NCBI GenBank assembly: GCA_038199755.1
Contig: JBBPYR010000022.1
Location: 1 to 23,629, forward strand
Direction of reading: 5' to 3'
From: JBBPYR01 sp038199755
GTDB lineage: Bacteria > Chloroflexota > Ktedonobacteria > Ktedonobacterales > Ktedonobacteraceae
Length of the DNA: 23,629 nt
Shown here: piece after piece, positions 1 to 6,224 of the stretch
How positions within the stretch are numbered: the stretch's first letter is position 1
How the letters are laid out: each line of letters opens with the position of its first letter
Translations under genes and position numbers: made by a program
The notes under the pieces: model-generated
The model's database searches: none
What the model was told of the DNA's origin: nothing
The model's input: only the letters and a program-made list of their open reading frames with translations

Positions 1-60
1 TAATTCTCTAGCCTATGGCTATGTGAAGATCAAGGCTCAGAGTAAGTTAACAATCTTTAC

Positions 61-72
61 CTGTATATACAG
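61..72. promoter_or_regulatory. 12-bp palindrome, copy 1 of 4 (candidate partition/operator site)
   Basis: A perfect palindrome CTGTATATACAG followed by AT. The same 14 bases recur three more times, all close to the parA-parB pair. This copy is the outermost one, about 460 bp before parA. Repeated palindromes beside a ParAB operon are usually the centromere (parS) bound by ParB, or an operator for autoregulation. The sequence differs from the canonical chromosomal parS (TGTTTCACGTGAAACA), so binding by this ParB is inference. Confidence 0.6.
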
Positions 73-115
73 ATAGCAGGTAGATGATGTTTTTGTCAGA
101 GAAGCCCTTTCACAC

Positions 116-170
116 GAAACAAAGCTGCACAGAAAATAGAGGGGATTTATTTTCTGTGCAGCTTTGTTTC
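116..170. terminator. Perfect 23-bp inverted repeat, strong hairpin
   Basis: The arms at 116-138 and 148-170 are perfectly complementary over 23 bp and are separated by a 9-nt loop (GAGGGGATT). The stem is far longer than a typical intrinsic terminator. The 3' flank on either strand has only short T runs. It could work as a bidirectional terminator that shields the par operon from outside transcription, or as a structural element of a replicon. No gene is visible in 1-528 apart from the palindromes, this hairpin and the promoter described separately. Confidence 0.55.
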
Positions 171-364
171 TCTTCAGCGCATATGGTTCCTTCTCATCAC
201 CTTTTCCTTTCCGCCTGAATATGTAACTATTTGTCATCGATGCTACAACAAGTTTGTAGCAATTGCTTCTGCTGCTTTGAAAGTGCGAACTTTTGGGATT
301 GGTTCTCTTCGTTCGTCGTTGTATTCCTTCACTTATTATTTGCTCTTGGGGAAGAGAACACTAC

Positions 365-376
365 CTGTATATACAG
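365..376. promoter_or_regulatory. 12-bp palindrome, copy 2 of 4
   Basis: CTGTATATACAG. It shares a 20-base stretch (positions 363-382) with copy 4 after parB. It lies 120 bp before copy 3 in the parA leader. The extended match outside the palindrome suggests the functional site is longer than 12 bp and asymmetric. Confidence 0.6.
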
Positions 377-444
377 ATGGTTCTTTGAGATAAGAAAAAG
401 AAGTTTGCTCCCTACTTGTATCGAAGCAATGAGTAGAAAACCTC

Positions 445-473
445 TTGTAATCTCTGTTGAAACTCGTCATAAT
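445..473 (+). promoter_or_regulatory. Sigma-70-type promoter of the parA-parB operon
   Basis: TTGTAA (445-450) and CATAAT (468-473) are separated by exactly 17 bp. The expected transcription start is near 480. The third palindrome begins at 485, directly over the start of the transcript, and the parA start codon follows at 529. This is the arrangement expected for a repressed, autoregulated par operon. Confidence 0.6.
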
Positions 474-484
474 GAAAATAGTAT

Positions 485-496
485 CTGTATATACAG
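485..496. promoter_or_regulatory. 12-bp palindrome, copy 3 of 4, operator in the parA leader
   Basis: CTGTATATACAG sits about 5-16 bases after the predicted transcription start and 32 bp before the parA ATG at 529. A protein bound here would block RNA polymerase at the start of the operon. ParA or ParB autorepression is the usual scheme for plasmid par operons. Which of the two binds here cannot be read from sequence. Confidence 0.6.
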
Positions 497-528
497 ATGA
501 CACAAGAAAAATAGTTTGGAGTATGCGC

Positions 529-1533
529 ATGGCAGGAGAAGCAATCACTTGTACCCTCGCAAATTTGAAGGGTGGCGTTTCCAAGAGTACGACATGCGTC
601 AACCTTGCGATCATGGCAGCCCTTCTTGGCAAGCGTGTTCTCCTAGTTGACGCTGACCTTCAAGGCAATGCAACATCAGCTCTGGGGTATGAAGCAGGTC
701 TATTGGAGCGCACCACGTATACAGTGATGACTGGGCGGTCCTCTTTTGCCGAGACGGTCTTGCCCACGTATTTTGACAAGGTTTCGCATGCATTTCTTGA
801 TCCTGCTCGCCAGGAGCAGCAACCGCAGCGCAGGATCAAAGAGGAGAACCTTATGCGTGGGCCGGATGTGTTACCATGCAATATTGGTGCCGCACGGGCC
901 GAGAATGAGTTGATCCATCATCCCAATTGGGGTGGAATGTTGAAGCACACCTTACGGTCAGTGCGTGATCGCTATGACTATATTTTCATCGACACCAATC
1001 CAGGATTGGGCAAGATGACGGTGAATGCCTTTATCTGTTCCGATTATGTCATTATTCCTACTGTGCCTGAGCGCTGGCCCACTGATGGGATTCTTATTTT
1101 GTGTTCCTCCATTGAGGAAGCACGCATGTTCAATCCCGATCTGCGCGTTGCCGGATTACTCTTTACACGGGTACGTTATGCCGAACACACGCGTCTGATG
1201 ACCTATATCAAAGACGTGCTGCTCCCTCGTATCACCCAACAGTATCCAGATATTCCTTTTACGAGCTTTCAAATGTTTATCAATGAAAGCGCTGCTTTTG
1301 CCGCTGCGACTAATAAGCGAAGTAGCATTATCCTCGCAAATCCCACCGATGCAGTTGCCCTGGCCTCCTGGGGTTTTTTTGCAGAATTGTTGCAGCGCAT
1401 CCAGAGCCCAGACTTTCCCCTCGTTAGAGAACAGTACCAGCGACTTCTGGCTGCACACAAGCAAGCGAAAGAGAAGGTTAGCGGAGAGCATGATGGGGAT
1501 CCTACAACACAAGGAGCGAAGAGCAATGGCTAA
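529..1533 (+). CDS. parA: ParA-family partition ATPase
   Basis: The product (334 aa) is a cytoplasmic deviant-Walker ATPase of the ParA/Soj/MinD group, which moves ParB-DNA complexes over the nucleoid during plasmid or chromosome segregation. The deviant Walker A motif is KGGVSKSTT (residues 14-22), with Ser where most ParAs have Gly. The A' motif is VLLVDADLQGNAT (37-49) with Asp43. The Walker B motif is YIFIDTNPG, with Asp155. I chose ATG 529 because GGAG lies 7 nt before it and the Walker motif then falls at the usual distance from the N terminus. In-frame ATGs at 457 and 523 are possible, but the former lies upstream of the predicted transcription start. The absence of a long N-terminal HTH makes it similar to type Ib or chromosomal ParA. 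The gene overlaps parB by 8 bp, so the pair is translationally coupled. Confidence 0.93.
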   Translation: MAGEAITCTLANLKGGVSKSTTCVNLAIMAALLGKRVLLVDADLQGNATSALGYEAGLLERTTYTVMTGRSSFAETVLPTYFDKVSHAFLDPARQEQQPQRRIKEENLMRGPDVLPCNIGAARAENELIHHPNWGGMLKHTLRSVRDRYDYIFIDTNPGLGKMTVNAFICSDYVIIPTVPERWPTDGILILCSSIEEARMFNPDLRVAGLLFTRVRYAEHTRLMTYIKDVLLPRITQQYPDIPFTSFQMFINESAAFAAATNKRSSIILANPTDAVALASWGFFAELLQRIQSPDFPLVREQYQRLLAAHKQAKEKVSGEHDGDPTTQGAKSNG

Positions 1534-2524
1534 ACAGAAATTCGATGATCTCTTTGGTTCAGTACAAAACACGCAGGCGTCAGGAGCTTTTCCCGTCCAA
1601 ACGATCATTCAGCAGATAGTGAAGAAGGCAAAGAGCCGCTATGGTGTAGTCCCTCTGGATAGATTGCGTCCCAATCCGCACCAACCGCGCCAAGTGTTTG
1701 ATGAGCAGGGCTTACAAGAACTGGGTGACTCGATAGTAGCAAAGGGGCTTCTGCAACCATTAGTAATACGAGAATCTCCTATCGAGGAAGGCATGTTCGA
1801 CATTGCCGCGGGAGAACGTCGTTGGCGTGCTATGCAACTGAAAGGCATCAAAGAAGCTGAGGCTCTGATCCTTGATGCAGTGTGTACGAATGAAGAGATG
1901 GAAGAGATTGCAGTCGTTGAGAATGTACAACGCAGTGATCTCACGCCCCTTGAACTCGCTCATGCCTATTTGAAACTGCACAAAGATCGAGAAGGACATG
2001 TGAGGAATACCATCGTGCAGGTAGCCCAGATCGTCAAAAAAGATCCCAATTATGTTGACGATCACCTAGCAATCCTGCGCGCACCTGAGCAGGTTCGCCA
2101 GCTTATCATTGATGATCCTCACGTTCCACTACGGACCATCCGCGATTTGAGTAATGTTCCTGATGAAGCAGATCGTGATTACTTGGTGGGAGAAGTACGC
2201 GCTCGTCGCTTGACGGCAAATGATATTTCCAACATCTTAAGAGAACTCCGTCAAGAGCAAAAGAAAAAGGGATCGCAACAGGAAAGCGGAATTGAAGCAC
2301 CACCATCATCCAAGCGACCATCATCCACTATACTTGCACTCAAAACTTTGGAACGGAAATTACATCGCGCTCACACCACGATAGACCGCGAATTCAGGTG
2401 GATCAGTGAGGAAGTTGCCTCCATGTCACCGTCAGAAAAAGAGCGAGTTCGCCAGTATGCAGAACAATTACTGACGAGGGCAAATGAATTGTTGCATTTA
2501 ACAGAAAGCGATACCCAGGAATAG
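1526..2524 (+). CDS. parB: ParB/Spo0J-family partition protein (CTPase, centromere binding)
   Basis: The product (332 aa) binds the partition site, spreads as a CTP-dependent clamp and stimulates ParA. The ParB N-terminal domain includes LRPNPHQPR (residues 47-55), the CTP-binding GERRWRA (96-102) and ENVQRSDLTPLE (132-143). A helix-turn-helix region follows at about 163-185, then a charged linker and a helical C-terminal region likely to dimerise (about 265-332). The start at ATG 1526 is supported by AAGGAG 9-14 bases before it and by the ATGGCTAA overlap with the parA stop. An in-frame ATG at 1283 lies deep inside parA and is not credible. The HTH would be the candidate reader of the four CTGTATATACAG palindromes; this is inference. 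Confidence 0.93.
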   Translation: MAKQKFDDLFGSVQNTQASGAFPVQTIIQQIVKKAKSRYGVVPLDRLRPNPHQPRQVFDEQGLQELGDSIVAKGLLQPLVIRESPIEEGMFDIAAGERRWRAMQLKGIKEAEALILDAVCTNEEMEEIAVVENVQRSDLTPLELAHAYLKLHKDREGHVRNTIVQVAQIVKKDPNYVDDHLAILRAPEQVRQLIIDDPHVPLRTIRDLSNVPDEADRDYLVGEVRARRLTANDISNILRELRQEQKKKGSQQESGIEAPPSSKRPSSTILALKTLERKLHRAHTTIDREFRWISEEVASMSPSEKERVRQYAEQLLTRANELLHLTESDTQE

Positions 2525-2566
2525 CACCTGTATATACAGATGGTTATGTCGATGAGGTGCTTTTTT
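2523..2566 (+). terminator. Intrinsic terminator of parAB with embedded palindrome
   Basis: AGCACCT (2523-2529) pairs with AGGTGCT (2555-2561), and TTTTTT follows directly. The 5' arm starts on the parB stop codon. The loop holds the fourth copy of the 12-bp palindrome, which can itself fold back and which shares two bases with the terminator's 5' arm. Confidence 0.75.
2528..2539. promoter_or_regulatory. 12-bp palindrome, copy 4 of 4, inside the terminator loop
   Basis: CTGTATATACAG follows the parB stop codon by 3 bases. As DNA it is another candidate partition or operator site. As RNA it sits within the terminator hairpin and competes with the outer stem for two bases. It matches copy 2 over 20 bases. 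Confidence 0.6.
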
Positions 2567-2621
2567 GATAACTAGCTGACGTACATCACGCTATGTCTTT
2601 GCCACTCCACAATAAGATGGT

Positions 2622-3347
2622 TTATACCTGCTCGTTTGTAGGAAGTGTATGAGGGCACTGTTCGCATTTGGTAAAACTTTTATACATATGAAAACGCTGG
2701 TAGAATTCTTGCTGGCCTACAAGAGAAAGTGCTTCTACATAGAGGTGAGTATTGTATCGCCATCGGCCTCGCTCTACCTTGATCTTCTGCGCTTTACTCG
2801 CGAACTCTGTTGCCTTGAGCGAAATTTGATGCTCCTGTGCGAAGATGCGCAGCGGGACATAGTCCCGTGGCAACTTCTGTTCCTTTCCCTTGGTTGTCTT
2901 CTTCCTTTTACTGGACGTGGGTGTTGTACGTATCGTAGTTGCTGGCCGTACCGGCTGTGACGATGCTGGTGGTGTAGCTGTCGCCTGTTGCTCTATTGCT
3001 TTTTCGCTTGTCGAAGCAATTGTCTGGGCTTGCAGCAAGTCCAGTACGCGCTGAATTGCCTGCTCTACCTGGTCAATTCGGTGCTCAAGTGTTTGATGGA
3101 ACGTCGTGATCTGCGCGGTGAGAACCTCAATTGATGATGGTGTCACAGATGTTTCCTCCTCTTCTGGGAGTGTGCGGCCATGCAACTTCGCGAGCTGTTC
3201 CAATTGTGCTCTCGTAAGATATTTCTTGCGCTCGTCCATCAAATCGATCTGTGGCTCGATTCCTGCTTTGGTCAGCCACGCTTTCAGTGATTTCTCATTC
3301 GTTAGGAGGAGTTCACGGCATTCCCGTATGCTATAGCGGTTGGTCAT
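2622..3347 (-). CDS. Hypothetical DNA-binding protein with N-terminal HTH and C-terminal helical domain
   Basis: I do not recognise the family of this 241-aa product. The N terminus (about residues 1-60; MTNRYSIRECRELLL, then a YLTRAQLEQLAKLHGR segment) resembles a MerR/excisionase-like winged helix. A helical stretch rich in Gln, Glu and Ile (about 75-110) could form a coiled coil. A Thr/Ser/Pro/Lys linker (120-160) follows, then a second helical segment (LPRDYVPLRIFAQEHQ onward), possibly another HTH. The C terminus contains a CEQCPH motif. Of three consecutive ATGs, the third (3347) is the best start, being 6 nt after AAAAGGAG. The gene faces the par operon convergently across 55 bp. This layout (HTH, coiled coil, HTH) would suit an accessory partition or replication-control protein, but that is inference. 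Confidence 0.7.
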   Translation of the reverse strand: MTNRYSIRECRELLLTNEKSLKAWLTKAGIEPQIDLMDERKKYLTRAQLEQLAKLHGRTLPEEEETSVTPSSIEVLTAQITTFHQTLEHRIDQVEQAIQRVLDLLQAQTIASTSEKAIEQQATATPPASSQPVRPATTIRTTPTSSKRKKTTKGKEQKLPRDYVPLRIFAQEHQISLKATEFASKAQKIKVERGRWRYNTHLYVEALSLVGQQEFYQRFHMYKSFTKCEQCPHTLPTNEQV

Positions 3348-3360
3348 CATCATCTCCTTT

Positions 3361-3684
3361 TTAGTATCTTTGAAGATAGAGGTCACTCCCCGATAGCTTT
3401 TGGATATCGGGGAACCATCCGAGTATACCAGTATTTATGAGGATTACGATGGACTTCCCCAGAAGTTGTAGACGATCTTCGACGGTGGCTGGTTTACTGG
3501 TTGAAGCGGTCAGATACTGGGTCAACGTTGGCCTCTTGCATCTTCCGGTAATATCGCGGAAGCAGGATGATATCCTAGCATACCCCCCCTTTCTGGAAGT
3601 ATTCCTCGAATCCATCGAATATCTGGTTCTACGAGAGAGCATCCGCGAATTCCTTACGTGTTCGAAGATGATAGACGCGCTACA
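3361..3684 (-). pseudogene. Possible decayed coding sequence of unknown function
   Basis: One minus-strand frame reads as protein-like segments (for example VYHLRTRKEFADALS, then FDGFEEYFQKGG, then YYRKMQEANVDPVSDR), broken by two TAG codons and ending at a stop near 3500. Another minus frame then stays open from there to 3361 (KPATVEDRLQLLGKS and onward). Together they look like one gene with stops and a frameshift, directly upstream of the HTH gene. I cannot name a family, and a spurious reading is quite possible. The protein-like stretch ends near 3684, where the stem-rich region begins. Confidence 0.25.
3387..3413. promoter_or_regulatory. 9-bp inverted repeat in the leader of the 2622-3347 gene
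   Basis: TCCCCGATA (3387-3395) and TATCGGGGA (3405-3413) are perfectly complementary around a 9-nt loop, 40 bp before the start codon. It could be an operator for autoregulation or a stem in the mRNA leader. A TATACT-like -10 element on the minus strand (3422-3427) would put the transcript start near this repeat, but I see no convincing -35 box. Confidence 0.45.
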
Positions 3685-3718
3685 CAAGCCGTGGTATAGT
3701 TTTTCTGTAACTTGGTTG

Positions 3719-4211
3719 ACTCCCCATAATGGAGTTGCAGAACGACCCCTGCTTTTGGGTCACAGGTGCTGGTGTTCCTCCTGGTTGCGTGTCTGTCGCT
3801 GACTTTGTCGCCGGGCGCAACAAAGAAGATCAGAGGCGTCGTTTCCTCGTAGGGTAAAGGCTGCATCACGCAGTGCTTCCCATATAACAACGGAGCTGCA
3901 TCAGCTCGGTTTCCCGACCAACGATGGGCGTGGCTCGCCTTACAAGCGTGGTGTGGTTCCCCTCAACGAACTGGTTCGCATTGCACCTAGCAGTGCCTGC
4001 ATACCTCAGCAGTTACTGAGATGCCGTTCCGACGTACGATGTCGTTTCTGTAGGTAGGCCCCACCGAGTGTGTACCTGCCAGTGGTGAGAGTCTCGCTGC
4101 GCAGGAATGGAAAGTGTCCTCTGTAGCGCAGCCGCCTCCCTTGTGATTGTCCTATAGCCGTGGAATACCTGATCTGCGGTTAGAAATCTACGCGCAAGCG
4201 TGGAGTTCTAA
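3719..4211 (+). ncRNA. Candidate large structured RNA (HEARO/omega-RNA-like)
   Basis: There is no credible gene here, but many local stems occur in series: 3719-3723/3731-3735; 3744-3748/3757-3761; GTTGCG 3784-3789 with CGCAAC 3816-3821; GAGCTG 3893-3898 with CAGCTC 3902-3907; GCAT plus CTCAG (3999-4009) with CTGAG plus ATGC (4016-4024); a 7-bp stem 4050-4056/4073-4079; GCTGCGC 4096-4102 with GCGCAGC 4126-4132, with an inner AGGA/TCCT pair. The last hairpin (4180-4211) has TTAGAA/TTCTAA, a symmetric internal loop, and CTACGC/GCGTGG closed by a GCAA tetraloop. HEARO RNAs are the guide RNAs (omega-RNA) of IscB/IsrB transposon nucleases, which are common in Ktedonobacteria. The general feel of the conserved core supports this, but no IscB or IsrB gene follows. 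The strand is inferred from the G-U pairs and GNRA loop. A degraded group II intron 5' region is the main alternative. Confidence 0.45.
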
Positions 4212-4250
4212 ACAGTAGACATGGGCTACTAGGGATAAAAAGAATGAGGC

Positions 4251-5273
4251 ATGTGTGGTCCCGTATGCGCCGCGCTGGTTCACTATCAGCACTGCATCAC
4301 GCAAGGATTGAACCAAACGGCTGTCAAAAGAGTGCATCACCACCAACGCCAATACAGGAGAACAAACGCACTGGGTACACATCACAAAAGCGTTGTCAAG
4401 GAAATGCTGGACCGTCTTGATGGGCTGATGGCCCTGCAACAGAGCCGCGGCAAGGCCAAAGAAGCGGCGAGAGCCGATGGGCAAAAGACGTGGGCCTTCA
4501 CCACTGGGAAAATCCATTCGTATAAATCGCGCCAGACATACCAGGAACACGCACTCACCTTCGTTGACTGGGCGCGGGATACCTATGGATTGAAGCAGTT
4601 AGCGCAGATCGACGAGCGAGCGGGGGAATTGACCGCCGAATTTCTACAGGCACGTGTCGATGAAGGTAAGAGTGCTTATACGCTGCAGGTCATTCGTGCC
4701 GCGCTACGTATGGTGTTTAGCGATCGCATGTTGATGAGTGAGGTCCCCCTGCCCAGACGGACCCGCTCCACCATTACGCGCTCGCGGGGACCCAAAGCCC
4801 ATGATAAACATTTCAACCCGGACAACTGGCCGCAGCTGGTGCGCTTTTTGCAGGCGACAGGCCTGCGCCGCGACGAGCTGAAGCTACTGCACGCCTAGGA
4901 TATCATCGAACACGATCCAGACCCACGCTCTCCCTCTTATGGACAGACGGTGGTGCAGGTGTGGAATGGCAAAGGTGGCAAGGAACGCAAAGTGCCGGTG
5001 CTGGTTGGGCACGAACAGGCGGTGCTTGTGGTGAAAGAAAGCCTTGCTGCTGATGCGCTGGTCTTCTCACGCATTCCCAAGCATCTGGATGTGCATAGTT
5101 ATCGCCGCGAATATGCGCAAGCACTTTACCTCTCTCACGCACCAGGTCGCCGTCTCCCATCAACGGAAGGAGTGCTCAAGCGCAACGACTATGATCGCGA
5201 CGCGGCTGAGCAGGTGACGCATGCCCTCGGCCATAATCGTATTGATGTGGTATTACGTCACTACATCCGCTGA
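4251..5273 (+). pseudogene. Tyrosine recombinase/integrase interrupted by one in-frame TAG
   Basis: The frame is open on both sides of a single TAG at 4896-4898, so the two halves (about 215 and 124 codons) are one gene. The N-terminal half has a core-binding domain (SYKSRQTYQEHALTFVDWAR and onward). The catalytic set is complete if the stop is ignored: Arg in ATGLRRDELKLL, Lys in GKGGKERKVP, HSYRREY (HxxR), ALGHNRID and the nucleophile Tyr in LRHYIR at the C terminus. The stop falls just after the first catalytic Arg, where LLHA-DIIE is expected, so the truncated product would be inactive. The likely event is a single change in a sense codon such as CAG or CGG-like. The true start is unclear: ATG 4251 opens the frame, but the residues before about 4404 look non-homologous. 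It ends 86 bp from the convergent HTH gene, an integrase/excisionase-like pairing. Confidence 0.85.
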
Positions 5274-5277
5274 AGGG

Positions 5278-5291
5278 GTGTCAGTTGACAC
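5278..5291. promoter_or_regulatory. Short dyad GTGTCA-GT-TGACAC after the recombinase gene
   Basis: Perfect 6-bp arms with a 2-bp centre, 5 bp after the recombinase stop codon. The loop is too short for a good RNA hairpin, so a protein-binding or strand-exchange site is more plausible than a terminator. In integrative elements, the attachment site often lies next to the recombinase gene; here that is only a suggestion. Confidence 0.3.
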
Positions 5292-5359
5292 ACTTCCCAC
5301 CCGATTCTCCCTCTCTGAACGGACATATGGTACTTCCAGCGAAGCTGTCACACCCTTGC

Positions 5360-5830
5360 TCATTTCTCTTGTAGTGAGATGTTCTCTCGTTGGTCGTGCT
5401 GCGCTTTCCATGTCTCGATCTCGCTGCGGAGAAATCGCAGATCTCCACCTCGGTAGATGGCGGTGAGTTTTCCTCGATGAAGCCGATCATAGAGCGTTTG
5501 CCGTTTGATACCAACCATGGTATATGCCTGGACTGCCGTAAGCAAATCGTCAGCGTGATAGAGATGCACGGTGGCTGCTTGAAAGAGCTTGCCCAAATCG
5601 GTTTTGTGGAAATCGGCGGGCAACGTGTAGCCGTCGCCGAGAGGGTCCCCATAGAGCATGAGAGCAATGCGCATCATCGCCCGTTGCACCTTTTCAGATG
5701 AGATGATCCCCCTAGTAGCACTATCAGCAACCGTGAGTAAAGCTTGGCCCAGAGGACTGCTGCGGAGTTCACTGGCTGATGATGTCCACTGCTGCCCATC
5801 GGATTGTCCAGCAGGAAGAAGATCACGCAT
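5360..5830 (-). CDS. Excisionase/MerR-type helix-turn-helix regulator
   Basis: In this 156-aa product, residues 96-143 form an excisionase-type HTH (helix LLTAVQAYTMVGIKRQTLYDRL, paraphrased as a TAVQAYTMVGI helix, then TLYDRLHRGKLTAIYRGGDL and LRFLRSEIETW), the fold used by MerR-like and Xis-like DNA-binding proteins. The N-terminal 90 residues are helical and unfamiliar. The frame is open up to 5971, but a promoter at 5874-5902 would start the mRNA near 5866, so ATG 5830 is the first usable start. The Shine-Dalgarno there is weak. The gene is convergent to the broken recombinase and divergent from the vWA-tubulin operon. It could be an excision factor, or a repressor acting on the CGCTCAC boxes that overlap its own promoter. 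The autoregulation is inference. Confidence 0.75.
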   Translation of the reverse strand: MRDLLPAGQSDGQQWTSSASELRSSPLGQALLTVADSATRGIISSEKVQRAMMRIALMLYGDPLGDGYTLPADFHKTDLGKLFQAATVHLYHADDLLTAVQAYTMVGIKRQTLYDRLHRGKLTAIYRGGDLRFLRSEIETWKAQHDQRENISLQEK

Positions 5831-5864
5831 CTGTTCCCATCTGCGGCCTTGTGCGGCGAGTAAT

Positions 5865-6056
5865 GTGTAAATTATTTTACTTCGTGAGCGAAAATTTGAC
5901 AATTCTGTGAGCGGCAAAACGGGCAAGAGAGCAAAGAAACAACAGATACACGGCGAGAGAAGATGCCTCATACCGCTCTATTGGCTCTTTCTCCTTCTTT
6001 TCTGTCCGCTCACGGAATTATCATGTTTTCGCTCACCAATCCCCAACATTTACAGT
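5865..6056. repeat. Inverted duplication with four CGCTCAC boxes between divergent genes
   Basis: About 50 bp on the minus strand (5865-5913) are repeated in diverged form on the plus strand (about 6006-6053). Shared elements are the pattern CCGCTCAC, GAATT, TCA, TTTTCGCTCAC, then ATTTACA. GTGAGCG occurs at 5884-5890 and 5907-5913, and CGCTCAC at 6007-6013 and 6030-6036. Both pairs have a 23-bp period and all four are placed symmetrically about position 5960. The minus copy carries a good promoter. The plus copy keeps a TTATCA -35-like element but has CCCCAA where the -10 would be. The rest of the 5831-6224 gap contains no gene that I can support. Confidence 0.65.
5874..5902 (-). promoter_or_regulatory. 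Sigma-70-type promoter of the HTH regulator
   Basis: On the minus strand, TTGTCA (5897-5902) and TAAAAT (5874-5879) are separated by exactly 17 bp. One CGCTCAC box lies inside the spacer (5884-5890) and the other just upstream of the -35 element (5907-5913). A bound protein would therefore cover the promoter. Confidence 0.6.
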
Positions 6057-6224
6057 CATACGGCAAGACACCTTCAATCCGATAAATGCAACATTTTTTG
6101 CCCTTTCTGACTTCCTCAGTATGAAAGTACAAACATGGGTTAATGAGACCTCTGTGTAGCAATCACGCATTATAGTATTTCGCATAACGTCAGTTACTAC
6201 AGACAAAGAAATTGAGGAGGGATT

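Noticed and set aside
231..500. Small open frame spanning the parA leader
   Set aside because: It runs across two palindromes and the parA promoter, has no ribosome site and no recognisable content.
61..2539. CTGTATATACAG copies as LexA (SOS) boxes
   Set aside because: The LexA consensus has CTG and CAG separated by 10 bases; here the gap is 6. The copies cluster around parAB, not DNA-repair genes.
3437..3802. 121-codon plus-strand frame
   Set aside because: It crosses from the decayed minus-strand region into the stem-rich region, has no ribosome site and no protein similarity that I recognise.
4188..4550. 120-codon minus-strand frame opposite the recombinase
   Set aside because: It is a mirror of the recombinase coding frame and of the final RNA stem; low-complexity content, no start signal.
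5907..6110. 67-codon plus-strand frame upstream of the vWA gene
   Set aside because: Its resemblance to the opposite frame (LTELS, FRS) comes from the inverted DNA duplication, not from coding conservation.
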